From: Ilumatobacter coccineus
GTDB taxonomy: Bacteria > Actinomycetota > Acidimicrobiia > Acidimicrobiales > Ilumatobacteraceae
Length of the DNA: 43,607 bases
NCBI GenBank assembly: GCA_002748455.1
Contig: PDSL01000050.1
Coordinates: 1-43,607, forward strand
Reading direction: 5' to 3'
Both the position numbers and the translations under genes were made by a program. The notes beneath the pieces were generated by a model. It did not search any database. It had not been told where the DNA came from and saw only the letters and a list, made by a program, of their open reading frames with translations. Positions 31,289 to 38,686 of this stretch are shown piece by piece (positions within the stretch are counted from its first letter, which is position 1; each line of letters opens with the position of its first letter).

Positions 31289-32461
31289 CTAGTGGGTCCT
31301 CAACCAGGCGATTGGTTGGCGGGGTTTTACCCGTTCGGTGTCGATGGCGATAAACCCCTCGATCACTCCGGCAAAGGCGGAGCGCACCTCGTGGTCGCCA
31401 ACATGGCCGATGACCGCACCCACCTCGATGGGGGTGCCTGGGGCGAGATCGATGGGAGTGAAAATGCCGGCAGCCGGGGAGACGACCAGTCGTTCGATGG
31501 CGAAGAGGTGTTCACCCTCAACCGGATGGGTATCCAGACTGATGGTGCCGCTGACCCATTCGAGGAAGGGGTCGAGGTCATCAGGGCTGGCGACCGAGAT
31601 CGTGCGGGCACCCTCGATCGTGCGCTTGGTCATCCCACTGAGAACCCCGCCGGGACCGAGTTCGGCAAATCGAGTGGCCCCGAGCTCGGTCATGGTGTGG
31701 AGGCTGTGCTTCCAACGCACCGGGCTGGAAAGCTGGGCTGAGAGTAAGGCGTTCCAATCCGATGCTTGGGTATGGGGCAGAGCATCCACATTGGAGATCA
31801 CCGGGACATCGATATCGCGCAGGTCGGCATTCTCGATGGCATCCCGCAAGCGTTGACGGGCCGAGGTCATGAAGCCGGTGTGGAACGCTCCAGCGACCGG
31901 CAGTGACATGATCCGTCGAGCGCCGAGCTCTTTGGCATGCTGACCGGCGCTGGCGACACCATCGACACTGCCGGCGATCACCACCTGGCCGGGAGCGTTG
32001 TAATTGGCGACCCAGACCTCGGCATCGGCCAGATTGCAGGCCACGCCAACCTGGTCGTCATCGAGGCCGAGTACCGCGGCCATCGTGCCCGGATTGGCGG
32101 AGCCGGCATCATGCATGGCTGCTGCTCGTTCGGTCACCAGGCTGACACCGTCGGCATAGCCAAGTGCCCCAGTGGCGGTGAGAGCGGTGTATTCGCCCAG
32201 ACTGTGGCCGGCACACATGCTGGCATCGACACCTAGGCGTTGGATCGCGTCGAGGACCATCAGGCTGACCACAAAGGTCGCCAGTTGAGCGTTGCGGGTG
32301 TCACGCAGTTCATCGGCATCGGCATCGACGAGGAGACGGCCAAGGTCGCGCCCGACCACCTCGCTGGCTTCTTCAACCAATTCCCAACTGTCGTGGCCCA
32401 CCCAGGGGCGCCCCATTCCCGGCCGCTGGGATCCTTGTCCGGGGAAGGTGAACGCCAACAT
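31289..32461 (-). CDS. fabD: Malonyl-CoA:ACP transacylase with a C-terminal lipoyl-like domain
   Basis: Residues 1-304 are a standard FabD that moves malonate from CoA to ACP: GQGSQ at 8-12, catalytic S87 in GHSLGEYTAL, H194 in GAFHTGFM and the closing ELGPGGVLSGM. After this the protein continues for about 85 residues. Segment 326-388 (VVSPAAGIFTPI, then GTPIEVGAVIGHV, SAFAGVIEGFI, RVKPRQPIAWL) has the two-fold 'hammerhead' pattern of biotinyl/lipoyl domains, but lacks an attachment lysine in a KM-type turn. Usual FabD length is about 310. The ATG at 32461 has a TAACCT box 7 nt upstream and is probably leaderless; the longer open frame is not FabD-like. It is the first gene of the fab operon. 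Confidence 0.9.
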   Translation of the reverse strand: MLAFTFPGQGSQRPGMGRPWVGHDSWELVEEASEVVGRDLGRLLVDADADELRDTRNAQLATFVVSLMVLDAIQRLGVDASMCAGHSLGEYTALTATGALGYADGVSLVTERAAAMHDAGSANPGTMAAVLGLDDDQVGVACNLADAEVWVANYNAPGQVVIAGSVDGVASAGQHAKELGARRIMSLPVAGAFHTGFMTSARQRLRDAIENADLRDIDVPVISNVDALPHTQASDWNALLSAQLSSPVRWKHSLHTMTELGATRFAELGPGGVLSGMTKRTIEGARTISVASPDDLDPFLEWVSGTISLDTHPVEGEHLFAIERLVVSPAAGIFTPIDLAPGTPIEVGAVIGHVGDHEVRSAFAGVIEGFIAIDTERVKPRQPIAWLRTH

Positions 32462-32468
32462 TGTTGGG

Positions 32469-32474
32469 AGGTTA
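32469..32474 (-). promoter_or_regulatory. -10 box (TAACCT) of a probable leaderless promoter for the fab operon
   Basis: Reading leftward, TAACCT is followed by 7 nt and the ATG of fabD. It fits TANNNT. The remaining 160 bp up to the tRNA hold no gene that I can support. Confidence 0.55.
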
Positions 32475-32642
32475 GACGCTTGGGAGCGCCGTCCTTTGGC
32501 TACTCGGGGGTAACTCTTGGTTGGGGGTTGTCGACCAACGCGCCTGGTGACCGAGGCAGGCCGTGGTGCACTGAAGTTGGCGAATCGGACGGCCATCATC
32601 CGTGTTTCGATCTGCTGGAACCCGATAACGTGGTGGACTGTC

Positions 32643-32715
32643 GCCCCGGTAGCCCAACGGCAGAGGCAGCGGTCTCAAACACCGTCCAGTGTGGGTTCGA
32701 ATCCCACCCGGGGCA
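32643..32715 (+). tRNA. tRNA with CAA anticodon (Leu), short variable loop
   Basis: The sequence folds as a 73-nt cloverleaf. The acceptor stem is GCCCCGG/CCGGGGC and the D-stem GCC/GGC with GG in the loop. The anticodon stem is GCGGT/ACCGT around CTCAAAC, the variable loop CCAGT and the T-arm GTGGG-TTCGAAT-CCCAC, with discriminator A73. CCA is not encoded. With T33 fixed, the anticodon is CAA, which reads UUG (Leu). Bacterial Leu tRNAs normally have a long variable arm, whereas this one has only 5 nt, so identity is less certain than the fold. TAACGT at 32626-32631 is a suitable -10 box, giving a leader of a few nucleotides. A coding gene starts 8 bp after the tRNA. Confidence 0.85.
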
Positions 32716-32723
32716 CGTTTCCT

Positions 32724-33011
32724 ATGAGCGATTGGCTCGTCAAGCGACGTCTGTCGCGTACGGTCACCCAGCTGGCAGCCTTGCGCGCCGAATTGGCTGA
32801 GGTCGTCGAACAAGCTCAGGTCGTGAGCGATGATGCTGATGACAGTCGAGTGCGGGCCCTGGTTTCCGACAGCCTGCTGGCTGCTCAGGAGGCTAACGAT
32901 CTGGGTAAACATGCCGCGGCGATCGAGCGCCACCGGAGTCACCTGATGACCAAGATCCGGGAACTCGAAGCCACCCAAGACGCGCTCTTGGACCGACTCT
33001 CGCCATCGTGA
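32724..33011 (+). CDS. Small coiled-coil protein of unknown function
   Basis: This 95-residue protein begins ATG at 32724, only 8 bp after the tRNA, so it is probably co-transcribed and released by tRNA processing. It is highly charged and helical, with heptad-like leucines in the first part (LAALRAELAEVVEQAQ) and again at the end (LMTKIRELEATQDALLDRL), consistent with a helical hairpin or dimer. There is no signal peptide. I cannot assign a function. The longer open frame from 32517 runs through the tRNA and is discarded. Confidence 0.6.
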   Translation: MSDWLVKRRLSRTVTQLAALRAELAEVVEQAQVVSDDADDSRVRALVSDSLLAAQEANDLGKHAAAIERHRSHLMTKIRELEATQDALLDRLSPS

Positions 33012-33080
33012 CCTCGACACGGTGATCGTCCTCATCAGCCCGGTCGTCGGGCGGGGAGTGTGTCGCCAGCCGGTTGGGCC

Positions 33081-33086
33081 TAACGT
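33081..33086 (+). promoter_or_regulatory. -10 box (TAACGT) of a probable leaderless promoter for polA
   Basis: TAACGT fits TANNNT and ends 8 nt before the GTG at 33095. This favours that GTG over the TTG at 33074, which lies upstream of the box. Confidence 0.5.
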
Positions 33087-33094
33087 GCGTAGTT

Positions 33095-35764
33095 GTGGAC
33101 ACCTATGTTGTCGTCGACGGAAACTCCTTGACCTATCGGGCCTTTTTTGCAGTCCCCGACACGATGGCCACGGCATCAGGCCAGGTCACCAATGCGGTCT
33201 ATGGCTTCACCTCGATGTTGATCGATCTGATCGATGCCCAACAACCGGCCGGCATCGTGGTCGCTTTCGATCGTCCCGAGCCGACCTTCCGGCATGATGC
33301 TGAACCCTCCTATAAGGCTCAGCGCGAGTCAGCGCCCGACATCCTGCGGCAGCAGCTGGGACTGGTCAAGGATGTCCTCACCGCGCTCGGTATTCAGCAT
33401 GTCGATGCCGCCGGATGGGAAGCTGACGACCTGATCGCCACCATTGCCGACCGGCTGGTGGCCCGAGGTGATGATGTCATCATCGTGACCGGTGATCGCG
33501 ACTCGTATCAGTTGGTGCGAGATCCCCACGTCAAGGTGATGTACAACAAGCGGGGAGTCAAAGACTATGACCTCTTTGATGAAGCGGGAATCGTCGCCAA
33601 GACCGGGGTGACCCCAGCCCTGTACCCCTCGTACGCCGCCCTGCGAGGCGATCCCTCGGACAACTTGCCCGGCGTGCCGGGAGTGGGGGAGAAGACTGCC
33701 GCCAAACTGCTCAACAAGTACGGCGACCTCGACGGGATCTTCGCCCATGTCGATGACCAAACCCCCAAGCTGAGGGAAAACCTGATCGCCCACGAGGATC
33801 GGGCTCGCAAGAATGTTGAGCTTATGGTGCTGCGCACCGATGCTCCGGTTGACTCGGTCGATCTTGATGACCTGGCGATCACCCCCAACTGGTCGGAACA
33901 AGAACGGGTCTTTGAGGTCTTGGAGTTCCGCACCCTGGGCCGCCGTCTGCGGGCCGCGCTTGGTGCGTCGGCTGCCCCTGAGGTGGTCGATGAACGCCGC
34001 CAGCTCGTTCCGGTGATCACCTCGGTGTCCAGCTCTGCTGATGCTCTTGAGGCGATCACCGGACATGAGGTTCTCGATCTGTCATCGGTGTGGGAAGACG
34101 AACCGGGACGGAGCCCCCTGGTCGGCGTGGCGATCGTGACCGATCCAGACCGATCCGAAGTGACCTGGATCGATCGGTCGCTGATGGCCGATCCTGAGGT
34201 GCTCGAGGCCTTGGCCGCCCATCGGTCGGTGCGAGGCCACCGGGTCAAGGCCCTGATGAGGTCGCTGCTCGCTCTCGGTGGTGATCTTTGTGGACTCCGC
34301 CTCGATCTTGCCCTGGCGGCCTATTTGATCGATCCGTCGAGCTCTCGATATGAGCTGGTCGACTTGGTGACCGATCACAGCTCGTATGAGGTCCTCACCG
34401 ACGATCCTGCGTCTCATGGCCAGCTTGATTTGGGCGGCGAGTCGTTGAGCCCAGCCGAGCGGGCCGGCTGGAACGCCTTGGCCATCCACCATTTGGCTCA
34501 ACCCTTGAGCGAGGCGCTGGAGGCCAGTGGGATGGCCGATCTCTATCACCGGATCGAGAATCCCCTGGTTCGTGTCTTGGCCCGCATGGAGCATGTCGGG
34601 GTCGGCGTTGATCGTGACACCCTGACCGAGATCAATGAGCGCTTGACCACTGAGGTGGAGGCCCTGACCGCCGAGCTGAGAACGGTGGCTGGACGAGACG
34701 ATCTCAATGTCAACTCTCCGATCCAGCTACGGGCACTCCTTTTCGACGAGAAAAAGATCAGCACCCGGGGGATCAAGAAGACCAAGACCGGCTATTCGAC
34801 CGATGCTCGAACCCTGGCCAAGCTCGTCGATCGGTGGCCTGAGTTCATCGTGCCCCTGGTGAGATACCGCGAGCTGGAGAAATTGCGGGGTACCTATGGC
34901 CAAGGCCTCATCCACGAGGTCGGCCCCGACAGTCGCATCCACGCCACCTTCAACCAGACTGTGGCCCGCACCGGCCGGTTGAGCTCTGACCAACCCAACC
35001 TGCACAACATCCCAGTTCGCAGCGAGGATGGTCGAGTCTTCCGCACTGCCTTTGTTCCCACTGCTGGGCGCCGATTCTTGGTCGCTGACTACAACCAGAT
35101 CGAATTGCGCTGTATCGCCCATCTGTCGGCTGATCCCGGCTTGGTCGAGGCCTTCTCCACCGGTCAAGACATCCACAACGCCACCGCAGCGCGGGTGTTT
35201 GGGGTAGAACCATCCGAGGTGACCCTGGCCCAGCGATCCCAGGCCAAGATGGTGTCCTACGGCTTGGCCTATGGGATGGAGGCCTATGGGCTTGGCGAGC
35301 GTTTAGGCATTCCCACCGATGAGGCCGCGGTGATCCTGAACGCGTATTTTGACGCCTTTCCCAGTGTCAAGGCCTATATGGACGACACGGTCGCCGAGGC
35401 TCGGGACAAGGGCTACACCGAAACCCTCTTCGGCCGTCGTCGTCCGATTCCTGAGCTGATCAATTCCAACTGGCGCATCCGTCAAGCCGGTGAGCGTCAA
35501 GCGATGAACGCCGGAATCCAGGGCTTGGCTGCCGACATCTTCAAGGTCGCCCTCGTCGATATCGATGCTGCGCTTGAGCAGGGCGGCTATGAGAGCACCC
35601 TGGTGCTCCAGGTCCATGACGAGGTCATCGTCGAAGTGCCCGACCATGAGCACAAGGTGGTCGGTGAGCTGGTGATCGACCTGATGAAGAGTGCTGCTGA
35701 CCTTGATGTGCCACTCGATGTGAACGTGTCGTGGGGTGATACCTGGGGCGATGCCAAGGGGTGA
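33095..35764 (+). CDS. polA: DNA polymerase I
   Basis: This 889-residue family A polymerase acts in Okazaki fragment processing and repair. The N-terminal 5'-3' exonuclease is intact (VVDGNSLTYRAFFA, AFDRPEPTFRH, GWEADDLIAT, GDRDSYQLV, then the helix-hairpin-helix LPGVPGVGEKTAAKLL). The central 3'-5' exonuclease-like domain is degenerate: the DTE motif reads DLS and the second and third acidic positions are also lost, so no proofreading is expected, as in other actinobacterial PolA. The polymerase domain has motif A DYNQIELRC, the O-helix RSQAKMVSYGLAYGM and motif C QVHDEVIVE. GTG 33095 (DTYVVVDG) is taken as start because of the box upstream. Confidence 0.95.
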   Translation: MDTYVVVDGNSLTYRAFFAVPDTMATASGQVTNAVYGFTSMLIDLIDAQQPAGIVVAFDRPEPTFRHDAEPSYKAQRESAPDILRQQLGLVKDVLTALGIQHVDAAGWEADDLIATIADRLVARGDDVIIVTGDRDSYQLVRDPHVKVMYNKRGVKDYDLFDEAGIVAKTGVTPALYPSYAALRGDPSDNLPGVPGVGEKTAAKLLNKYGDLDGIFAHVDDQTPKLRENLIAHEDRARKNVELMVLRTDAPVDSVDLDDLAITPNWSEQERVFEVLEFRTLGRRLRAALGASAAPEVVDERRQLVPVITSVSSSADALEAITGHEVLDLSSVWEDEPGRSPLVGVAIVTDPDRSEVTWIDRSLMADPEVLEALAAHRSVRGHRVKALMRSLLALGGDLCGLRLDLALAAYLIDPSSSRYELVDLVTDHSSYEVLTDDPASHGQLDLGGESLSPAERAGWNALAIHHLAQPLSEALEASGMADLYHRIENPLVRVLARMEHVGVGVDRDTLTEINERLTTEVEALTAELRTVAGRDDLNVNSPIQLRALLFDEKKISTRGIKKTKTGYSTDARTLAKLVDRWPEFIVPLVRYRELEKLRGTYGQGLIHEVGPDSRIHATFNQTVARTGRLSSDQPNLHNIPVRSEDGRVFRTAFVPTAGRRFLVADYNQIELRCIAHLSADPGLVEAFSTGQDIHNATAARVFGVEPSEVTLAQRSQAKMVSYGLAYGMEAYGLGERLGIPTDEAAVILNAYFDAFPSVKAYMDDTVAEARDKGYTETLFGRRRPIPELINSNWRIRQAGERQAMNAGIQGLAADIFKVALVDIDAALEQGGYESTLVLQVHDEVIVEVPDHEHKVVGELVIDLMKSAADLDVPLDVNVSWGDTWGDAKG

Positions 35765-35765
35765 T

Positions 35766-36482
35766 ATGGACCATTGGTTTGAGCCGATCGCCGACCATCT
35801 CGGCGAGGCCTACCTGAGGTATTCATTCACCAAGGGCACCCGGCAAGAAACCGAGTATCTGATCGGTGCACTTGGCCTGGTCCCGGGGATGAGGGTGCTC
35901 GATGTCGGCTGCGGGCCAGGCCGCCATGCCTACGCGTTGGCTGAGGCGGGCATCACGGTTCACGGGATCGATATCTCCCAGCGCTTTGTTGACCTCGCTG
36001 CTCAGCGCGCCCCGGACGGGGCGACCTTCGAGCGTCTCGATGCTCGGGCGATGGCCTTTGAGGCCGAGTTTGATGCGGTCATCTGCCTCTGTCAGGGGGC
36101 CTTTGGTCTGATGACCAAGGACGGGCACGACGAAGATGTTGTCGCTGGCATGTCGTCGGCGCTGAAGCCGGGTGGTCGGTTGGCTCTCACCGCGTTCAGC
36201 TCCTATTTCGTGGTCAAGCACTGGGAGGATGCCGACTTCGATCCTGATCTTGGGATCAATCATGAGATCACCGAGATCCGTGATCGTGACGGTCACCGGG
36301 CGACCACCAGTCTGTGGACTGGGTGCTACACGCCGCGTGAACTTCGTCTCTTGTTGAGGGCCCACCAGCTCAAGGTTGACCGCGTTTCATCGGTTGAACC
36401 CGGAAAGTACGGCGACTTGCCGCCCACGGTGGACCAACCGGAGTTTTTGGTGCTCGCCACCCAGAGCTCATCAGCGATTTGA
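35766..36482 (+). CDS. Class I SAM-dependent methyltransferase
   Basis: This 238-residue protein has a Rossmann-fold methyltransferase core. Motif I VLDVGCGPGRHAYALAEAG (about residues 44-62), the acidic end of strand 2 GIDIS, and motif post II/III FDAVICLCQGAFGL and LKPGGRLALTAFS are all present. The N-terminus MDHWFEPIADHLGEAYLRY and the C-terminal substrate region do not point me to a specific substrate. The ATG lies 1 nt after the polA stop, so it is translationally coupled to polA. Small-molecule methylation is the likeliest activity. Confidence 0.83.
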   Translation: MDHWFEPIADHLGEAYLRYSFTKGTRQETEYLIGALGLVPGMRVLDVGCGPGRHAYALAEAGITVHGIDISQRFVDLAAQRAPDGATFERLDARAMAFEAEFDAVICLCQGAFGLMTKDGHDEDVVAGMSSALKPGGRLALTAFSSYFVVKHWEDADFDPDLGINHEITEIRDRDGHRATTSLWTGCYTPRELRLLLRAHQLKVDRVSSVEPGKYGDLPPTVDQPEFLVLATQSSSAI

Positions 36483-36552
36483 CTTTTTGTTCATTGACTT
36501 GTCACGCTGGCCTGACACGAGAAACATGCCTCATTGGCAGGAGGTAACCAGT

Positions 36553-36594
36553 GTGATTGACCGGCAACTACTCCCACTTGTTCGGCCGTGGTAG
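36553..36594 (+). CDS. Possible 13-codon leader peptide before the BMP-type transporter operon
   Basis: A near-perfect ribosome-binding site, AGGAGGT (36539-36545), lies 7 nt before a GTG that opens a 13-codon frame (MIDRQLLPLVRPW). This frame ends with TAG at 36592-36594, overlapping the permease start (GTG 36588) by 7 nt in another frame. The permease start itself has no such site, so its translation may depend on termination of the leader. An alternative is that the site simply serves the permease at unusually long range. Confidence 0.4.
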   Translation: MIDRQLLPLVRPW

Positions 36595-37703
36595 CGCGAG
36601 CGCTGTCGGTGGGCTCGTCCAGTCGCGGACGACGCTTCGTGCGGCCCCTCATCGGCGTCGGAATGCCGATTCTGGCAGTGGCCGCTGCCTTAGCTCTCGG
36701 AGCCATCATGTTGATGGTCTTGGGAGCCAATCCCTTAACCGGCTATGGCACCATGATCCATGGAGCGTTCGGCACGTGGGACAATGTGTCCGACACCATG
36801 CTCAAGTCGATGCCGCTCCTCTTGGTGGGGGTTGGTATCTGTATCGCCTTCCGTGCTGGCGTCATCAATATCGGCGGGGAAGGCCAGATCATTGCTGGGG
36901 CCATTTTGGCCACCGTGGCCTCGCTGGGCTTGTCGGGTTTGCCGCGGATGATTCTGGTTCCGGTCGTCCTCCTCGCTGGGGCGCTTGGTGGCGGTATCTG
37001 GGGAGCGATTCCGGGTGCCCTCAAGGCCTATGGCGGAGTGAACGAGATCTTGTCGACGATCATGATGAATATCGTCGCTGCCCAGTTCATGAGCTTCCTC
37101 CTTCAGGATCTCTTGATCGAAAAGGGAGCGATCAAGATCCAGCAGACCGAGCGGCTTCCGGCGAACGCCGACATTCCCTTGCTCCCGTTTGGCACCCGGC
37201 TCCACGCTGGGGTTCTGGTCGCCATCCTGGTTGCGATCGCCGGCTATTACCTCTTGTTCCGCAGCACGATCGGGGTTCGTCTGCGGGCTGTCGGTCATAA
37301 CCCCAACGCCTCTCGCTATGCCGGTATGCCGGTCAAGCGATCGATCGTCGAGGCGCTCGCCTTCAGCGGTGCGGCCTCCGGGATCGCTGGTGCCCTCCTG
37401 GTGTTCGGCAGTGAATCCCACCGCTTGATCGGTGAGGGTGGTGCTGCCGCCTTCACCCAGAGCGCCGGCTACAACGGGATCGTGACCGCCCTCTTCGGCG
37501 GGCTCCATCCGATCTTCACCATTCCAGCGTCCTTCCTCTTTGGCGGCATGTTGACCGGCGGTGTCGAAATGCAACGTGAGCTTCAGGTGCCCGCCGCGCT
37601 AATCGTGGCGCTCAATGGTCTGGTGGTGGTCTTCGTGGTCGGGAGTATCAAATACAAGGACCGTCTGATGGCCATGGTGAGCCGAGATCGGAGTATGGCG
37701 TGA
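36588..37703 (+). CDS. BMP-type (nucleoside/simple sugar) ABC transporter permease 1
   Basis: This 371-residue inner-membrane permease belongs to the branched-chain amino acid/ribose superfamily (BPD_transp_2), like NupP/YufP. The pattern is about nine helices, with the conserved FRAGVINIGGEGQIIAGA segment and a loop VGHNPNASRYAGMPVKRSIVEALAFSGA that contacts the ATPase. The GTG at 36588 is the first possible start in frame after a stop. Together with the next permease it forms the channel. Substrate is by family a purine nucleoside or a sugar. Confidence 0.87.
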   Translation: MVARALSVGSSSRGRRFVRPLIGVGMPILAVAAALALGAIMLMVLGANPLTGYGTMIHGAFGTWDNVSDTMLKSMPLLLVGVGICIAFRAGVINIGGEGQIIAGAILATVASLGLSGLPRMILVPVVLLAGALGGGIWGAIPGALKAYGGVNEILSTIMMNIVAAQFMSFLLQDLLIEKGAIKIQQTERLPANADIPLLPFGTRLHAGVLVAILVAIAGYYLLFRSTIGVRLRAVGHNPNASRYAGMPVKRSIVEALAFSGAASGIAGALLVFGSESHRLIGEGGAAAFTQSAGYNGIVTALFGGLHPIFTIPASFLFGGMLTGGVEMQRELQVPAALIVALNGLVVVFVVGSIKYKDRLMAMVSRDRSMA

Positions 37704-38632
37704 GCGAGTTCTTTACCCTCTCGGTGCTGATCACCACGCTGGCCGCTGGTATTCGGTTCTCGGCCCCCTTCCTGTTGGCCGCTCTCGGCGAAGCGATCGG
37801 CCAGCGCAGCGGCGTCTTGAACCTTGGCGTCGAAGGCGTCATGTTGATCGGTGCCTATGCCGCCTACTACACCACCCTCAAGTCTGGGCATCCCTTGACC
37901 GGGGTGGTGATCGCTATCGCCGTTGGCGCGCTGATGGGTGTGGTCTATGCCCTCTTGACCTTGGTGTTCCAGGCTGAACAAGGCATTAGCGGGATCGGGA
38001 TCTATCTCTTCGGCTTGGGTTTTACCGACCTCTTGTTCCAGAAGCAGGTGGGGACCCCGCTCCCGATCAACGGGCTTGGCCGGTGGAAGATTCCCGGGCT
38101 GGGTGACATCCCCTATATCGGCGAGTTGCTCTTCGATCACAGCCCCTTGGTGTATACGGCCTTCCTTCTGGTGCCGATCATGAAGTTTGTGGTCAACCGC
38201 ACCACCTTTGGCTTGAACGTGAGAGCGGTCGGCGAAACACCAGCTGCTGCTGACACCCTCGGCGTGAGCGTGACCGGGGTTCGCTGGGCCACGATCGTGA
38301 TCGCCAATTCGTTTGCTGGGTTGGCCGGCGCAGCGCTGGCTCTCCAGGTGGGCATTTTCCAGCAGAATCTGACCTCGGGTCAGGGATTCATCGCCATTGC
38401 TCTGGTCTATTTCGGTGCTTGGCGTATGTGGGGTGTGATGAGCGGCGCCCTCCTCTTCGGAGTGGTGTCGGCCACCGTGCTCCAGTGGAAGACCCTTGGC
38501 ATCGTGTCGGGCCCCACCTCGAGTTTGACCGCCATGGCACCAGCGATTCTGACCATCGTGGTCTTGGTGGCGGTGAGCCGTCGTATCGCTGCTCCCGCAG
38601 CACTCACCCGACCATTTGACCGTTCCGACTAA
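37700..38632 (+). CDS. BMP-type (nucleoside/simple sugar) ABC transporter permease 2
   Basis: This 310-residue partner permease, NupQ/YufQ-like, has the conserved GQRSGVLNLGVEGVMLIGAY near residue 35, the superfamily counterpart of the motif in permease 1. AVGETPAAADTLGVSVTGVRWATI forms the ATPase-contact loop. The GTG start overlaps the stop of permease 1 as GTGA (4 bp), so translation is coupled. Eight to nine hydrophobic helices are visible. The length fits the family. Confidence 0.88.
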   Translation: MSEFFTLSVLITTLAAGIRFSAPFLLAALGEAIGQRSGVLNLGVEGVMLIGAYAAYYTTLKSGHPLTGVVIAIAVGALMGVVYALLTLVFQAEQGISGIGIYLFGLGFTDLLFQKQVGTPLPINGLGRWKIPGLGDIPYIGELLFDHSPLVYTAFLLVPIMKFVVNRTTFGLNVRAVGETPAAADTLGVSVTGVRWATIVIANSFAGLAGAALALQVGIFQQNLTSGQGFIAIALVYFGAWRMWGVMSGALLFGVVSATVLQWKTLGIVSGPTSSLTAMAPAILTIVVLVAVSRRIAAPAALTRPFDRSD

Positions 38633-38637
38633 AGAAC

Positions 38638-38660
38638 TCCGTCTGGTCCCCGCCAGCGGA
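38638..38660 (+). repeat. Conserved hairpin before BMP gene 1 (copy 1 of duplicated leader)
   Basis: TCCG-(T)-CTGG pairs with CCAG-CGGA around a 6-nt loop, an 8-bp stem with one bulge. It sits in a 53-bp leader (38634-38686) that is repeated with few changes before BMP gene 2. The arms are identical in both copies while the loop differs, as expected for a retained RNA structure. Confidence 0.6.
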
Positions 38661-38686
38661 TACTCACACAGAGGGGGAGATAACCC

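Noticed and set aside
32643..32715. Reading the tRNA as Glu (CTC anticodon)
   Set aside because: Putting CTC at 34-36 shifts the anticodon stem to a pairing that fails; only the GCGGT/ACCGT stem closes, which gives CAA.
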